From: Alphaproteobacteria bacterium
Lineage (GTDB): Bacteria; Pseudomonadota; Alphaproteobacteria; Caulobacterales; Parvularculaceae
Direction of reading: 5' to 3'
Assembly: GCA_030426465.1 (NCBI GenBank)
Contig: JAUHYK010000039.1
Span: 1 to 39,577 of the forward strand
Length of the DNA stretch: 39,577 bases
Shown in pieces: positions 8,797-19,520 of the stretch. Made by a program: the position numbers and the translations under genes. The notes below the pieces were generated by a model. The model searched no databases. It was not told the DNA's origin and saw only the letters and a list, made by a program, of their open reading frames with translations. Every line of letters starts with the position of its first letter. Position 1 is the stretch's first letter.

Positions 8797-9133
8797 GCTC
8801 CAGGCCGACAGGTTTTGCCGCCGCTCTGCACAGCGCTGAAAGCTGTAGCGGAGGTTGCAATTTTGTGCTAATATTCTGGCTGAATCTTGGATCGTTTTGC
8901 GGCGCGCACCGTTAATCCGGAGTCTTCGGACTGAACTATAACTCTTTGGTATTACTGGATATATCGCCTGTATCTTAAATGGGCGGTGATCGGTTTTCGC
9001 TAAGGTGGCGCACCGTTGGGTCAAAGGCAAAGCTGGGGAAAACCCCTCCGGCGCCACTTTGACACACCGCTGGACGCATCCACCCACGACTGCTCGCCGG
9101 GCGCACCCGGCGCTGCTAATTTTAAGGTCTCAC
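8797..9133 (+). promoter_or_regulatory. carD upstream region with foldable leader
   Basis: 337 bases without a gene. A UUCG-loop hairpin (AGTC-TTCG-GACT) lies near 8921-8932. The stretch 9003-9059 can fold through GGTGGCGC with GCGCCACT, around an inner GGGG-AAAA-CCCC hairpin (9035-9046). A perfect 7-bp hairpin (CGCCGGG/CCCGGCG) lies at 9095-9112, about 20 bases before the carD ATG. The carD promoter must lie here. No fdxA terminator with a T-tract is obvious. Confidence 0.5.
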
Positions 9134-10195
9134 ATGGCGACGAAATCGACAAAAAAGAAAGCCGCGACGAAAAAAGCTCCCGCGAAAAAAGCGGCGGCAA
9201 AGAGCACCGCGAAGAAAAAAACAGCGGCTAAAAAGGCCGCCCCCGCCCAAAAAGCTGTCAAAAAGGCGACGGTGAAAACCTCGGCTAAGAAGGCCCCCGC
9301 CAAGAAAACTGCAAAAAAGGCGACGGTGAAAACCTCGGCGAAAAAGGCTGCGCCAGCCAAAAAGGCCGCCAAGAAAGCAACGGTGAAAACCTCGGCGAAA
9401 AAAGCGCCGGCTAAAAAGGCGGCCCCGAAAGCCACAAAGAAAGCGACTGTGAAGACTTCGGCCAAAAAGGCCGCGCCGACGAAAGCCGCAAAAAAGACCG
9501 CCGCGAAGAAAGCGGAGAAAAAGGCGCCGCCCAAGCCAAAACCGGTGAATGTGGGCCAGGCTCCGCGCAAGACCACCCTCGCCGCGTCGATTCCCACGCC
9601 GAGCACCGCTCCGGTGAAGGATGCGCCTCAGGCTGACGCCGACGCCTCCGTCAACACCGAGGCGTCGCAAAGCGCGAAGCAGAATTTCAAGGTCAACGAC
9701 AAGATCGTTTATCCCGCCCATGGCGTCGGCAAGATCACCAGTCTTGAAAAGCAGCAGGTCGCAGGCATTCCGATTGAGCTGTTTGTGATCGCTTTCGATC
9801 AGGAAAAAATGAAGCTGCGCGTGCCCACAGGCAAAGCGAAAGCGGCGGGCATGCGCCCTCTTTCCGATGACAAGACAGTAAAAGACGCCATCACAACGCT
9901 CAAAGGCCGTGCACGCATCAAGCGCACCATGTGGAGCCGCCGCGCACAGGAATATGACGCGAAGATCAATTCCGGCGACATGAAACTTGTAGCAGAGGTT
10001 GTTCGCGACCTTTATCGCGGCGACGATCAGCCGGAGCAGAGCTATTCCGAACGTCAGCTTTTCGAAGCCGCCCTTGACCGCATGGCGCGCGAAGTTGCGG
10101 CTGTGCGCAATGTGGACCTCGGTAACGCCATTGAAGAGCTTGAAAGCGTTCTGAAAAAGAAAACCGCCGCCGCCGCCGCCACGGCAGCCGCCTAG
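9134..10195 (+). CDS. carD: CarD/CdnL-family regulator with H1-like Lys/Ala-rich N-terminus
   Basis: CarD/CdnL proteins bind the RNA polymerase beta subunit and stabilise open complexes at rRNA and other promoters. The 353-residue product has the CarD region at about residues 184-340: FKVNDKIVYPAHGVGKI, the KMKLRVPTGKA strand, TMWSRRAQEYDAKINSGD and the helical C-terminus. Alphaproteobacterial CdnL is normally about 165-170 residues. Here the first 135 residues are almost only Lys, Ala, Thr, Ser and Pro, with four copies of KKATVKTSAKK, and a 45-residue acidic and neutral linker follows. I chose the ATG at 9134 because the Lys-rich reading starts there and the upstream extension is leader sequence without coding character. 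The stop TAG shares the palindrome CTAG with the stop of the convergent gene. Confidence 0.9.
   Translation: MATKSTKKKAATKKAPAKKAAAKSTAKKKTAAKKAAPAQKAVKKATVKTSAKKAPAKKTAKKATVKTSAKKAAPAKKAAKKATVKTSAKKAPAKKAAPKATKKATVKTSAKKAAPTKAAKKTAAKKAEKKAPPKPKPVNVGQAPRKTTLAASIPTPSTAPVKDAPQADADASVNTEASQSAKQNFKVNDKIVYPAHGVGKITSLEKQQVAGIPIELFVIAFDQEKMKLRVPTGKAKAAGMRPLSDDKTVKDAITTLKGRARIKRTMWSRRAQEYDAKINSGDMKLVAEVVRDLYRGDDQPEQSYSERQLFEAALDRMAREVAAVRNVDLGNAIEELESVLKKKTAAAAATAAA
9260..9469 (+). repeat. Four-copy coding repeat in carD
   Basis: Four near-identical 33-base units start at 9260, 9314, 9371 and 9437 and encode KKATVKTSAKK (residues 43-53, 61-71, 80-90, 102-112). They are spaced by 54, 57 and 66 bases. 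Third-position differences between copies suggest the repeat is kept at protein level rather than newly duplicated. Confidence 0.85.
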
Positions 10196-10935
10196 TCCAG
10201 CCGTTCAATCTGCAAAGGATGTTTGAGGTCGATCGACGGACCGTTGATCACCTCAACAAACCCGCGCACACGGATATTGGCGCCGTTGAGCGCCGCCAGA
10301 TCCGCACCGTTTTTCCGCCAGCGCGTATAAAGCCGTGACGCGGCGCCGGCGGTGAAATCCTCGCGAAAGTCCTCGCCGAAATTGAGATAGAACCGGCTGC
10401 CGTTTTTTTCGGCTCGAAGGACCTGCCCTTCAATAAGGTTATAGGCGCCAATAGCTCCTGCCGCCTGCTTTGCACCGAAGACGCGATAGTCTTCTAGCGC
10501 CCACAGTCCCAATCTCGCGGCCCGGGCCTCTTGTTCCAGCGCAAGCAAACGCCGGATAAAGTCATGATCTTCCGTTTGCGGCGCAACCCGGACAGCGCCA
10601 AGCCGGACCAACGTCTCCTGCAGGGTTTCATCTGCATCATACGCCGTCGCGAAAACCGGCTTTACGCCCCATCGTGTTGGCGGCAGGGCGTCATGCGTTT
10701 CGACGCCATTTGACAACAGCATCTGCAAGGCGCTGCGCGATTGCGCAAAATATGCCGGCGACTGATCACCCAGCGCATAAAGCGGCGGCGCCATCACATC
10801 CGCCAGCACATATTCGACATCGCCGGCGATGAACCGGCCTCCGGATAAAGCCTTTGCATGGGGAATTATCGTTTGCGCAAAACCGCGGGACACGCCAAGC
10901 GCCAGAACGCCCGCCAAGAGATCCCGCCGCTTCAC
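10192..10935 (-). CDS. Tat-exported SNase-fold protein, catalytic residues lost
   Basis: A 247-residue protein beginning with a twin-arginine type signal ([20 protein letters not shown], residues 2-21). The rest matches the thermonuclease fold: [10 protein letters not shown] aligns with the RLLLVDTPE strand of staphylococcal nuclease, then come [12 protein letters not shown] and [15 protein letters not shown]. By this eye alignment the catalytic Arg35, Glu43 and Arg87 are replaced by V43, P51 and V91, so nuclease activity is unlikely; a binding or structural role is inferred. The start is GTG at 10935, overlapping the pbpC stop (GTGA). It is the third gene of the alpha-2-macroglobulin/pbpC operon. 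The frame opens further upstream, but that part lies inside pbpC. Confidence 0.75.
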   Translation of the reverse strand: MKRRDLLAGVLALGVSRGFAQTIIPHAKALSGGRFIAGDVEYVLADVMAPPLYALGDQSPAYFAQSRSALQMLLSNGVETHDALPPTRWGVKPVFATAYDADETLQETLVRLGAVRVAPQTEDHDFIRRLLALEQEARAARLGLWALEDYRVFGAKQAAGAIGAYNLIEGQVLRAEKNGSRFYLNFGEDFREDFTAGAASRLYTRWRKNGADLAALNGANIRVRGFVEVINGPSIDLKHPLQIERLD

Positions 10936-12992
10936 CCGGAAATCACGCGCACTTTCGAGCGCGACTTGCGCCCAGCCCTGTCGACAACGGTGACATCGTA
11001 AAATCCGGCCCGCGACGGCCGCCACACATGCCGGCCGCTGGTTTCCTCAAGCGTCAATGGCTCGCCATTTACATACCAGCGAAGGTCGCCCTCCCCGCCA
11101 CGGGCGGCGAGCGAAAAGCCGCGCTCGTCTGCACCCATGAAAACCTCGACACCATCGCGGGGAAAAACGATCTGAGGCGGCGCGGCTGACTGTGCACGCT
11201 CGAAACGGGCCATGGCAAGCAAAGGAGCGCCGTCTTCCCGATCTTCAATGTCACCTTCCGTGGCGCCGTCGCGATCAAGCATGTCGAATACATCGAATAA
11301 TAGAGGCGCCGCCGTTTTGCGGCCGGTCGCGCCCGGTCGCGGGGCGCCGTCGGCGCGCCCGACCCAGACAACAATTGTGTATCCCCCGCCATGACCGGCG
11401 GCCCAAGCGTCGCGATAGCCATAAGACGTGCCCGTCTTGAACGCGACGCGTGTCGCCTTGCGCGCGAGATCAGCCGGCGCCCGGCCTTCCAATGACGGAG
11501 CGCCCGCGAGGATCGACGAAATACGCGCGGCGGTGTCTTCGGAGAAAAGGCGATAGGCGTGGACAGGCGGTTTTTCATCCGCGGCTTTCCAGACCAGCGG
11601 CGCCACCTCACCGCCGCTCCCGAGCCCGGCGTACAGCGTTGCGATCTCCCGCGCTGTGACGCCGGCGCCGCCAAGCGCCAAAGCCAGCCCCGGCGAGTTG
11701 TCCGCACGCGTCGGGGTTTTCAGATCAACGCCGGCCGCTCTCAGTAGCGATGCGAAACGTGATACGCCGATACGATCGAGCGCGCGCACAGCGGGAACAT
11801 TCAAGGAGTGTTGCAAGGCTTCGCGTACATGCACCTCCCCACGGAAAGTGCGGTCGAAATTTTCCGGCGCATAATCGCCAAACGCGCGCGGCATGTCGTC
11901 GATCACAGTGCTGCCCGACGCGTAACCGGCTTCAAACGCCAGGCCATAAATAAAGGGTTTCAGCGCAGAGCCCGGCGAACGCGTGGCCGCGGTGAGATCG
12001 ATCCAACCGCCTTTGACATCAAGGCCGGAGGACCCGACACTGGCGCGCACGGCCCGGGTTTCGTTCTCAACGATGATGAGTGAGGCTGTCGCGCCGTCAT
12101 CGAACTGTTCCACATATTGGCTCAGCGCCTTTTCGGCGCGCGCCTGAAGCAAAGCGTCAAGCGTTGACCGGGTGACGCCGGGCTTATTGGCGCGCGCCAG
12201 CTCCTGCGTCGCATGATAGGCAAGGCGCGGCAAAGGATGGCGCGATTGTGGAAGGCGCGCCTCACCCGCTTCGGCCGCATGAACTTCATCCACGACATCG
12301 GCGGCGGCCAGCTTTTGCAGTATCTCCTGACGCGCCTTCCTCGCGGCGGCGGCCCGCAAATCCGGACGGCGGGCTTCGGGCGCTTGCGGGAGTGCTATCA
12401 ATAATGCCTGCTCTGCGTCTGTGAGACGCGTCGGCTCCTTGTCGAAATAAATGCGAGAGGCGGCGCGGACACCTTCTATGTTGCCGCCATAAGGCGCGAG
12501 CGTCAGATAAAGTTCCAGAATTTCGTCCTTTGACAGGCGTCGCTCAATCTGGAGCGCCCGCACCATTTCCGCAAACTTCGCGCCGATGTTCCGCTTGCGG
12601 GGTTCAAGCAGACGCGCCGTTTGCATCGTGATGGTTGAGGCGCCGGAAACCACATGACCCGCCTTCGCGGATGAAACACCGGCGCGCATCACGGCGAGCA
12701 GATCGACACCCCAATGCTTATAGAAACGCTTGTCTTCAACGGCGATCAACCGCTCCAAAAAGACCGGATCGATCTGATCGAGATCCGCTTCAAACCGCCA
12801 CCGCCCTTCCGGCGTCGCGAAGGCGTGCAGCCATTCGCCGTTTTGGTCTGTCACCAGCGGCGACAATTCCTGGGCCCGTTTGAGCGGCGGTGGAAAAAGA
12901 AGATCAAGCGCAGCAATGGCGGCCAGTAGCGCCAGCGCCGAAAAGACAATTCGGCGCCAGCGCGTTTTCAAGATGTCGCCAAACGCGATCAT
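10932..12992 (-). CDS. pbpC: Penicillin-binding protein 1C (glycosyltransferase/transpeptidase)
   Basis: A bifunctional class A PBP of 686 residues anchored by one N-terminal helix (about 14-33) and acting on periplasmic peptidoglycan. The glycosyltransferase has [12 protein letters not shown] with catalytic E86, and SGASTITMQ (116-124). The transpeptidase has S342-A-L-K345 (in SPGSALKPF), S394-L-N and K517-T-G-T. The last 90 residues form the C-terminal domain typical of PBP1C. The start overlaps the stop of the alpha-2-macroglobulin gene (ATGA), as in the widespread yfhM-pbpC pair, where the PBP is thought to repair cell wall at sites of protease attack. All catalytic motifs are intact. Confidence 0.95.
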   Translation of the reverse strand: MIAFGDILKTRWRRIVFSALALLAAIAALDLLFPPPLKRAQELSPLVTDQNGEWLHAFATPEGRWRFEADLDQIDPVFLERLIAVEDKRFYKHWGVDLLAVMRAGVSSAKAGHVVSGASTITMQTARLLEPRKRNIGAKFAEMVRALQIERRLSKDEILELYLTLAPYGGNIEGVRAASRIYFDKEPTRLTDAEQALLIALPQAPEARRPDLRAAAARKARQEILQKLAAADVVDEVHAAEAGEARLPQSRHPLPRLAYHATQELARANKPGVTRSTLDALLQARAEKALSQYVEQFDDGATASLIIVENETRAVRASVGSSGLDVKGGWIDLTAATRSPGSALKPFIYGLAFEAGYASGSTVIDDMPRAFGDYAPENFDRTFRGEVHVREALQHSLNVPAVRALDRIGVSRFASLLRAAGVDLKTPTRADNSPGLALALGGAGVTAREIATLYAGLGSGGEVAPLVWKAADEKPPVHAYRLFSEDTAARISSILAGAPSLEGRAPADLARKATRVAFKTGTSYGYRDAWAAGHGGGYTIVVWVGRADGAPRPGATGRKTAAPLLFDVFDMLDRDGATEGDIEDREDGAPLLAMARFERAQSAAPPQIVFPRDGVEVFMGADERGFSLAARGGEGDLRWYVNGEPLTLEETSGRHVWRPSRAGFYDVTVVDRAGRKSRSKVRVISG

Positions 12993-15900
12993 TCCGCAGC
13001 GGCGATGGAGATTCGTCCGACCTCAGTCCGGGCGAATTCACCGGGGCGATACATATCTTCAATCACCGCGCCCGGCATGACAAAGGCGCCCGGCGTCACC
13101 GCGCGCACCACATAAGCAAGGGTGAAGCGACTGCGCCCGTTCACATCGACAGCCGCGACGAAACGGTCATCACGCGCCTCAGCGACTTTCGAATAGGAAA
13201 GCGCGCCGATCCATTTATAGGGACCATTATTGCCGGCCCCGCCCGCATCATCAGGATCGAGGACCGTCTCGATCTCAAGACCGGCGGGCAAGAGGTCCGC
13301 GATCACCGCCGGATGAAGGCGCTGATCCGTCGCCGTCCCGCTGATGACAACAACAAGCCGATCATTCTGGCGCACGCTGGATAAATCCGCCGGACGGCCG
13401 TCACGAGTGGCGACTCGTTTTGTCAGGGAAAATCCTTGCGCAACGGCAGGCGGCGCAGTCGTCGGCGAACCTGACACCGTCAGGGAGCGGAAGATTTGCC
13501 CCTCACTGTCATTGCGATAGGAAACACCGTCTTCGATTTCCGCATCATTTGGCGCGAATGACGGCGCCGGCGGCAAGTCAGTAAGACTCTGGCCGTTGAC
13601 CGTCAGCTCCACCGCCTCCGACGTCCGCAGAAGCGCCTGCGCCGCAAGCAGCGTGAACGCCTTTTCCTGCGTGTGCATGCGGCGGGGCTCTTTCATATAG
13701 GTCTTGAGCTGTTCGACAAGCGCTTCAGTTTTGTCGGTCTGGCCGGACTCCACCGCCAGCGCCACGAGCCCAGCCACATCCCGCAGATTGGTCTGGTAGT
13801 AGTCGCCTCGATTTTGCCAGCCCACCGCCTGCATCGCTTGCTGGAAGGCGCTTTCTGCGCGGGCGCGATCGCCCATCATGGCGAGCGCCGCGCCGATATG
13901 CGCCCGCGCCAACGGGCTCGGCGTGCCTTCAAGCAACGCATCGTGGAAATAACGAAGGTCGGAAAGGTCGGCCCGGCCAGCCCGCGCCAGAACATATAGC
14001 GCATAGGCGGCGGAACGGCGTTTCAGGAATTCACGCGTGTCATTGTTGTTCGTAAATTCCGGAACGCTGGTCTGGTAGCTTGCAAGATACCAGCGATCGA
14101 CGCGCGCAATATCAGCAAGCGACTCATACGCGCGATCGAGCGCTTCATCCGGCACACCATAGCCTTCACTCTTGGCGCGATAGAGGAAGTCGGTGACATA
14201 GGCGCCGAGCCAGGGCGAGGCCCAGCGATCGCCAACCCGCCACAGACCGAACGCGCCGTCAGGCGATTGCCGGTTGAGAAGCTCGTTCACGGCTTTCTGT
14301 ACACGCGGCCGCACAGCGCGCTCCGGCCCCTTGCCCACTTCGCCGCCGAGCACATCAACGAAGAGGAGCGGCATCGCCGAACTCGTCAACTGTTCAGAGC
14401 AACCATAGGGGTAGCGATAGAGCGCATCGAGCAGCGGCCCCGGTTCAATTCCGTCGAGACGCGAGAACGACACGGCGACATCCGCTGACCCCGGCACGAA
14501 AGGCTGTGTGACCGCATCGGTAAGCTGGAAGGTCTCACCAGGTTCAAGCGCCGCAGTTCGAACTTCTGTTACCGGAAAATATGGCGTGCGCGACTGAATT
14601 GGATAGGAGCGCGAAACCGCAAACCCGCCCGGCCCTTCAACGCTGAGGCTGACCGCCCCGATGCCAACTTCGCCGGTTGTGAACGAAAATGCTTTCGTCT
14701 GCTTCTCGCCCTGCGCCAGCGTGAAGGTTTCGTCGGTTGAAAGACCAACTGGCCCCTGACCCGTAAGCGAGACTTTGTAGTCGCCAGCCTGACCATCGAC
14801 ATTGTCGATCAGGAGCGTCGCTGTCGCGGTGTCGCCGGGCGCGAGGAAACGAGGCAGGGAAAGCTCCGCCGGCACAGGATCGCGTACGGTCAGCGGTTCT
14901 GAATCGGAACCAAGCTTATCCTTCGACCAAGCGACCGCCATCAGACGCAACTCGCCGTTGAAGTCAGGCACTTCGATGGGAACGCTCGCCTTACCGCCAG
15001 CGCCGACCGTCACGGGACCGGTAAACAGCGCCACCGATTTTGTCGGCACCACCGTCAGCCCTTCGCCGCCAATGGCGTCACCGCCAAACCGCGCAGCGGC
15101 GCCGAGATTAGCGTCAAGGATGCGGCCGTAATCATCGCGAATGGAAACGCCGAGACGTTTCTTGCCGTAATAATAATCGACCGGATCGGGCGATGCGAAT
15201 TTCGTCAGGCGCAAAATGCCCTCGTCAACTGCGGCCACGGTCATCATTACTGTTGAGCCCGGCGCGGCGCCGCCGACGGTCACAGGAAGATCGAGCCTTT
15301 GACGCGGACGGAAGACCTCCGGATCGTCGATAGCGACATCGAGTTTACGCGCCGACATATCGAACGGCACATAAGAGACCGCCATGGCGCGGCGCGGCAC
15401 CGGCCTGTCGCCGGGATCGCGCGGCGTCACCACGGTCGCCATGACATAAAAGCCCGCGCCCCAGCTCGGGTCCGTATCGACGATAATCTCGCGACCCTTC
15501 GCTTCAACGCCCATGCGCTGAACGAGATGCACCTTGTCAGTGGCGATCACGATTGTCGCCTCGCCTTCATAAGGAGGATTGAGGAACAATCGTGCGCGCG
15601 ACCCGGGCGTCACCTTGTCTGTCTGCAAGGTCAGCGCCGCCTGATCTGGCGAATCCGCACCTGACGCATAAGACCGCCAGCCGACATAAAACCGGATGTC
15701 GCTTTTCGCCTTGCCGCCCGCTTGGGACACGGTGAGGCGATAGGTGCCCGGATCGACACGCTGGCCGACAAGCGTTGCAATCTGTTCAGGACCGGTTTTG
15801 CCGCGGCCCTCCGCAATCAGGACATCGCGGAAAGACCGGCGCCAACGCCACTGGCCATTCTCACGATACCAGTCGAACCAGTAATCTTCTTCCACAAGAC

Positions 15901-17941
15901 GCCATTCGAGCTCGCCTTCAATGGGCTGACCCTGCCAGTCGATCAGTACGGCGTTAACACCAACCTCTTCGCCCTGACCGAAGCTCGTTTCATCATTGGC
16001 GAGTTTCAGCCCCACATAGGCGTCATCCGGGCGCACCGGAATGCGCGCCGACTCGCGCACGACCCGCCCACCGGGTTCAACCACGCCGACAACAACATCC
16101 GCCCGCATGGGCGCGCCATAGTTTTTCGGCGCAGTGTCGACATTGACCGCGATGCTGGCTTTCCCTTGCGCATCGGTCGTGGTGTTCGGCAAGGTCAAAA
16201 AGCGTTCATCGAAACGGCCATTGACCGGCCCGAAACGATAGCTTCCAAAATCGGGAAACGGATTGGGATCGAGACGCAACCGCGCCTCGGCCTCCACGGC
16301 CAGCCCGCTCGCCGGCGCGCCGTAAAGGAAACGGCTTTCAACGGAAAGCTCGCGCGCGTCACCGGGACGGATCGGGCTTTTTTCATCGCCTTCGAGCTTC
16401 ACCTCAAGACGCTGCGGAACGAAATCTTCAACCGAGAACTGTTCCGACCCGACAAAGCCATCAACGCCATCCGCCTCGACCTGAATGGACCACATGCCGC
16501 GCGGGGCCGACGCCGGTACGGCGTAATCGAAGGTAAAGCCGCCAATGGTCAGCGCATCGATCCGGCGCTTGTCGGCTTCGGTGCTGTTGGGACGGCGAAC
16601 CGTGACCGTCAGCGGACGGTCTTCAATGGCTTTTCCAGCATCGTCGCGCAAAAGACCCGAGACATGAACCGTTTCGCCCGGGCGATAGATTCCGCGATCA
16701 AGATAGACGAATGCATCGACTTTCGACGGCGCAGAGCGCCCGCCCACATCGCGGTCCGATAGATCGAGCGGCGCACGATCGAGATCGAGTGCGGCGTAGT
16801 CATCCTGCGGCCCGTAAGCCATCAACATACGCGGCGTCAGCGGATAATCGCCATTGACCGCCGCTTCGCTGAAACGCGCGCGGCCATCGCCATTGGTAAT
16901 AGCCCGTGCAAGAATATCGTTATTGGCGGCGATCAAGGTCAGCTCAACGCCAGCCATGGCGCGCGCTGTAGAAATTGAACGCACAAAAACATCAATGCCG
17001 TCAGCGCCGGAATAAGTGGTCAGCGCCATGTCGGTGAATACAATCCAGCGCCAGGCCGATGCGGCGCGGCGATCATCCGCGCCTGGCGACACATCCTTGA
17101 GGCGCAGGAAGTAAGCGCCCGGTTTCAACTCACCGAGCGCCGCGCCGAGTGCAAAGACAGTAGTGCTGGTCTCATTGCGCTCACCCGCGGTTGCAAGCTC
17201 GCCGGACCAGACTTTAACGCCCACATCCTGACCGTCTTCCTGATCCCAGATATAGGAATAGCGATCCTCGCCGCTGGCTTCGCCGGCGACGATATTCTTG
17301 CGCGCAAGCGAACGGTCGGAAACGCGGTAGACGGTGATCTCCACCTTCTCCACATTGACGGTCTCGATGCCGATCCCGTCTGCTTCAAGACGCGGCAGGA
17401 TGACGCCATCACCGGCAAAGCCCGCATAAGACGGCTTGTCGCCAAAAGCGACGGTCACTTCCTCAGTGCGCTCAAGGCGCTCGCCTTTGGCGGAAGGCAG
17501 CCCGGCGCGCAGGCGCACACGGTAGTCCTTGTCGAATTCCAGACCGGTGAGACAAAGCGATGTCCCGTCAATCTCGATAGCCGATCCGTCGGCGGGGCTG
17601 ACACGGACGAAATCGCTATAATTGACGTCGCCGCCATCATTCAGCTCGCGATTGAACTGAAGGCAGGCTTTCGGAGTCGCCGTCCCGGTATCAAGGCGCA
17701 GGCGCCGGTAAGCGAAGTTCTTCGCCTCCACGACCTCCGGCCGCTCCGCATTATCTGACCGGCGCTCCTGGAACGGCCGGCGCTGAGCCTGCCCACGCGT
17801 CTCGGCTGAAACGACGGGCTGGCTGTTCGGCGCGCCCCGCGATCCAGAATTGGGGGCTATGGTCCGCCCCAGAAGAAGCCCCGCCGCAAAGGCCGCCAGA
17901 ATGCCGGCCGCCGCAATCACATATTGTCTGCGCGCAATCAT
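12989..17941 (-). CDS. Bacterial alpha-2-macroglobulin with thioester motif
   Basis: A 1650-residue periplasmic, inner-membrane-anchored protease trap related to E. coli YfhM. One N-terminal hydrophobic segment (about 8-27) acts as anchor; there is no clear lipobox. The long beta-rich middle includes the Gly/Pro-rich motif [20 protein letters not shown], typical of macroglobulin MG domains. The thioester site is [11 protein letters not shown], with C1181 and Q1184. The alpha-helical thioester domain and receptor-like C-terminal domain follow. When a protease cleaves the bait region, the thioester is exposed and links covalently to the attacker. It is the first gene of the operon with pbpC and the SNase-fold gene. 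Confidence 0.93.
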   Translation of the reverse strand: MIARRQYVIAAAGILAAFAAGLLLGRTIAPNSGSRGAPNSQPVVSAETRGQAQRRPFQERRSDNAERPEVVEAKNFAYRRLRLDTGTATPKACLQFNRELNDGGDVNYSDFVRVSPADGSAIEIDGTSLCLTGLEFDKDYRVRLRAGLPSAKGERLERTEEVTVAFGDKPSYAGFAGDGVILPRLEADGIGIETVNVEKVEITVYRVSDRSLARKNIVAGEASGEDRYSYIWDQEDGQDVGVKVWSGELATAGERNETSTTVFALGAALGELKPGAYFLRLKDVSPGADDRRAASAWRWIVFTDMALTTYSGADGIDVFVRSISTARAMAGVELTLIAANNDILARAITNGDGRARFSEAAVNGDYPLTPRMLMAYGPQDDYAALDLDRAPLDLSDRDVGGRSAPSKVDAFVYLDRGIYRPGETVHVSGLLRDDAGKAIEDRPLTVTVRRPNSTEADKRRIDALTIGGFTFDYAVPASAPRGMWSIQVEADGVDGFVGSEQFSVEDFVPQRLEVKLEGDEKSPIRPGDARELSVESRFLYGAPASGLAVEAEARLRLDPNPFPDFGSYRFGPVNGRFDERFLTLPNTTTDAQGKASIAVNVDTAPKNYGAPMRADVVVGVVEPGGRVVRESARIPVRPDDAYVGLKLANDETSFGQGEEVGVNAVLIDWQGQPIEGELEWRLVEEDYWFDWYRENGQWRWRRSFRDVLIAEGRGKTGPEQIATLVGQRVDPGTYRLTVSQAGGKAKSDIRFYVGWRSYASGADSPDQAALTLQTDKVTPGSRARLFLNPPYEGEATIVIATDKVHLVQRMGVEAKGREIIVDTDPSWGAGFYVMATVVTPRDPGDRPVPRRAMAVSYVPFDMSARKLDVAIDDPEVFRPRQRLDLPVTVGGAAPGSTVMMTVAAVDEGILRLTKFASPDPVDYYYGKKRLGVSIRDDYGRILDANLGAAARFGGDAIGGEGLTVVPTKSVALFTGPVTVGAGGKASVPIEVPDFNGELRLMAVAWSKDKLGSDSEPLTVRDPVPAELSLPRFLAPGDTATATLLIDNVDGQAGDYKVSLTGQGPVGLSTDETFTLAQGEKQTKAFSFTTGEVGIGAVSLSVEGPGGFAVSRSYPIQSRTPYFPVTEVRTAALEPGETFQLTDAVTQPFVPGSADVAVSFSRLDGIEPGPLLDALYRYPYGCSEQLTSSAMPLLFVDVLGGEVGKGPERAVRPRVQKAVNELLNRQSPDGAFGLWRVGDRWASPWLGAYVTDFLYRAKSEGYGVPDEALDRAYESLADIARVDRWYLASYQTSVPEFTNNNDTREFLKRRSAAYALYVLARAGRADLSDLRYFHDALLEGTPSPLARAHIGAALAMMGDRARAESAFQQAMQAVGWQNRGDYYQTNLRDVAGLVALAVESGQTDKTEALVEQLKTYMKEPRRMHTQEKAFTLLAAQALLRTSEAVELTVNGQSLTDLPPAPSFAPNDAEIEDGVSYRNDSEGQIFRSLTVSGSPTTAPPAVAQGFSLTKRVATRDGRPADLSSVRQNDRLVVVISGTATDQRLHPAVIADLLPAGLEIETVLDPDDAGGAGNNGPYKWIGALSYSKVAEARDDRFVAAVDVNGRSRFTLAYVVRAVTPGAFVMPGAVIEDMYRPGEFARTEVGRISIAAAE

Positions 17942-18119
17942 ATCGTCTCCCGCCTAACGCCACTCCGCCCGGATGGTCCCCGCCGGATACCGCCAGCCAA
18001 TTATGGCGGTTAATCAACTAAAGGAAAACGATTCCAAGACGTTTTCGGGAAATTTAGGCGGCCAGCCCCGCGAATGGTTTTGGTGCAGCGCGATATGGGC
18101 TAGAAAGCAGCCCGCTCGC

Positions 18120-18196
18120 GTCCCCGTAGCTCAGTAGGATAGAGCACCAGATTCCTAATCTGGGGGCCACAGGTTCGAATCCTGTCGGGGACGCCA
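18120..18196 (+). tRNA. tRNA-Arg(CCT)
   Basis: A full cloverleaf: acceptor GTCCCCG/CGGGGAC, D arm GCTC...GAGC, anticodon stem CCAGA/TCTGG around TTCCTAA with anticodon CCT (18154-18156), T arm ACAGG-TTCGAAT-CCTGT, and encoded CCA. It is the integration target of the adjacent element, which rebuilds the 3' half and so leaves the tRNA intact. Confidence 0.97.
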
Positions 18197-18199
18197 GTT
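18152..18199. repeat. attL, 48-bp direct repeat
   Basis: Identical to 28433-28480. It begins in the anticodon loop of tRNA-Arg and ends three bases past the CCA. The flanking bases differ between copies (A versus C before, T versus C after), fixing the repeat at 48 bp. Confidence 0.95.
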
Positions 18200-18226
18200 T
18201 CTTTTTCAAGAACAGTCACTTCCATT

Positions 18227-19345
18227 TTACGCGCTCCCGTTCGCATTCGTGGTTTGCAGTTGGTTTGCAAATTTCGTTGCCGCTGCGTTCTCAAAAGCGA
18301 TGATTGCGGCCTTGGAAAGCGCGGGTGTGCGCGCCATGTATTTTTCCAAGATCGTGTAAACCGACTTGATGCTGTGACCGGTGAGCCCGGCGATCTGTTG
18401 CGGCGTGGCGCCCGCCTCTGAAAGAAGCGTGACCGCCGTTCCGCGAATGTCATGGAAGTGAAGCTGACCGCGCTTTTCTTCCTTCGTCATCTCATCCCAT
18501 GGTTTCGGATAGATGCCGGAATCCTTCATGCGCGCGTGCCACGCCTTCCCCAGCGCCTTGTCATCCTTCTCAGTGAACCAGGGGCGCCCATCGGGGCGGG
18601 TGAGAATGAACGGGCCGCGCCTGTCCATGCCGTCGAGCATCGCCCGGAGCGTCGCCGTCGCCGTCACGGCAACCGAGCGGCTGCCCTTGGACTGGCAAAG
18701 ATTGAGGGTTTCACCGTCATAATCGGCCCAGCGGAGCCGGACGAGATCGCCGTAGCGCTGGCCGGTGTGAAGGGCCAGAATCAACGCCTGCTGCAGTTCC
18801 AGTGGCGCCCCCTTCATGAATTTCTTGATGTCGCCTTCCAGCCAGATTTTGTCGGAACGGTCCGAATCATAGAGCCGCTCGAAACCCTTGATCGGGTTTT
18901 CAGCGATGGCGCCACGCGACGCCGCATAGGAGAAGATCGCCGACAATACCGAAAGCCGGTTGTCGGCCTCGCGCGGACGGTCGCGCCCGATTTCTTCATG
19001 GTAGGCGAGAAACACGGCGCGCACTTTCGGCGAACGCAGCGCCCGGATCGGCATACTGCCAAACTTGTCTTCGACGTGCGCGGCCATGCGCTTATACTCG
19101 CGCTGCGTCGTCGCGCGCTTTTTTTCAAACTTCAAGGATGTGAGATAAGACCGGATCAGCGCGGCGACCGTGCCAGTATCCTTCGGCGCAATCTCATCCG
19201 CCTTGGCAAACGCCGCCATGAATTCAGCGGAGCCCGGCTTGCCCGGAAGCGGCGTTCCCGTCGCACGATGATAGTAGAACGTCTTCACCGTGTTGTCGGC
19301 GAGACGCTTCTTCACCTTGTTGATGCCCTTAAGCTTCACGCGCAT
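18227..19345 (-). CDS. int: Tyrosine-recombinase integrase
   Basis: Catalyses site-specific integration and excision between the tRNA-Arg attB and the element attP. The 372-residue protein has an N-terminal SAM-like core-binding domain (about 55-150). The catalytic domain carries R197 (TGQRYGDL), H298-x-x-R301 (HFHDIRGTA), H324 (GLTGHS) and the nucleophile Y336 (ILEKYMART). The gene ends 28 bases from attL, as usual. The start overlaps the preceding small gene by 17 bases. Read-through in this direction would run antisense into the tRNA gene. No frameshift or missing catalytic residue, so it is probably active. Confidence 0.95.
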   Translation of the reverse strand: MRVKLKGINKVKKRLADNTVKTFYYHRATGTPLPGKPGSAEFMAAFAKADEIAPKDTGTVAALIRSYLTSLKFEKKRATTQREYKRMAAHVEDKFGSMPIRALRSPKVRAVFLAYHEEIGRDRPREADNRLSVLSAIFSYAASRGAIAENPIKGFERLYDSDRSDKIWLEGDIKKFMKGAPLELQQALILALHTGQRYGDLVRLRWADYDGETLNLCQSKGSRSVAVTATATLRAMLDGMDRRGPFILTRPDGRPWFTEKDDKALGKAWHARMKDSGIYPKPWDEMTKEEKRGQLHFHDIRGTAVTLLSEAGATPQQIAGLTGHSIKSVYTILEKYMARTPALSKAAIIAFENAAATKFANQLQTTNANGSA

Positions 19346-19520
19346 TTTTCTTCAACCATTCGTTGAGCGCGTCGTCGTCGGTTTCGACCTTGCCCATATT
19401 TGTGTGAATATTGATGGTCCCGTCAGGCGCAACTTCTACGCGGCCAACAGGAACCCCTGCGGCCTGCACGGCCTTCACCGCGCGCATGATTTGAGATTGG
19501 CGGACGGGCGCTATTGGCAT
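19329..19520 (-). CDS. Small conserved-type protein upstream of integrase
   Basis: 63 residues: an N-terminal helix (QSQIMRAVKAVQAAG) and a short beta segment (VGRVEVAPDGTINI), ending in a charged helix. Short proteins of this kind commonly precede integrase genes in alphaproteobacterial prophages; I know no function. Its ATG overlaps the stop of the gene before it (ATGA), and its end overlaps the integrase start by 17 bases, so the three are translated as a unit. A role in recombination or its control is inferred from position. Confidence 0.75.
   Translation of the reverse strand: MPIAPVRQSQIMRAVKAVQAAGVPVGRVEVAPDGTINIHTNMGKVETDDDALNEWLKKNAREA

Larger units (their letters stand above)
18100..18225 (-). 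pseudogene. 5' fragment of an attP-spanning ORF (interrupted by integration)
   Basis: An ATG at 18225 lies one base after the integrase stop (TAAAATG) and opens a frame MEVTVLEKE followed by GVPDRIRTCGPQIR, the antisense reading of the tRNA 3' half. In the chromosome it runs on through the rest of the tRNA gene and stops at 18100 after 41 residues. In the excised circle the same frame would pass from the att core into the ORF ending at 28084. The RIRTCG-type peptide alone is a well-known spurious annotation over tRNA genes. What is unusual here is the coupled start and the in-frame continuation across attP. Confidence 0.5.

Noticed and set aside
9122-9721. Long minus-strand ORFs rich in Phe/Leu/Arg opposite carD
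   Set aside because: Produced by reading the Lys/Ala codon repeat backwards; the plus-strand CarD frame is clear.
15722-16762. Plus-strand ORF of 346 residues
   Set aside because: Antisense to the alpha-2-macroglobulin gene, with His/Arg-rich shadow composition and no family match.
18100-18453. 117-residue minus ORF over tRNA-Arg and the integrase end
   Set aside because: The upstream part is an out-of-frame shadow of the integrase, and the tail is the common antisense-tRNA peptide. Only the sub-frame from 18225 is kept, because of its continuation across attP.
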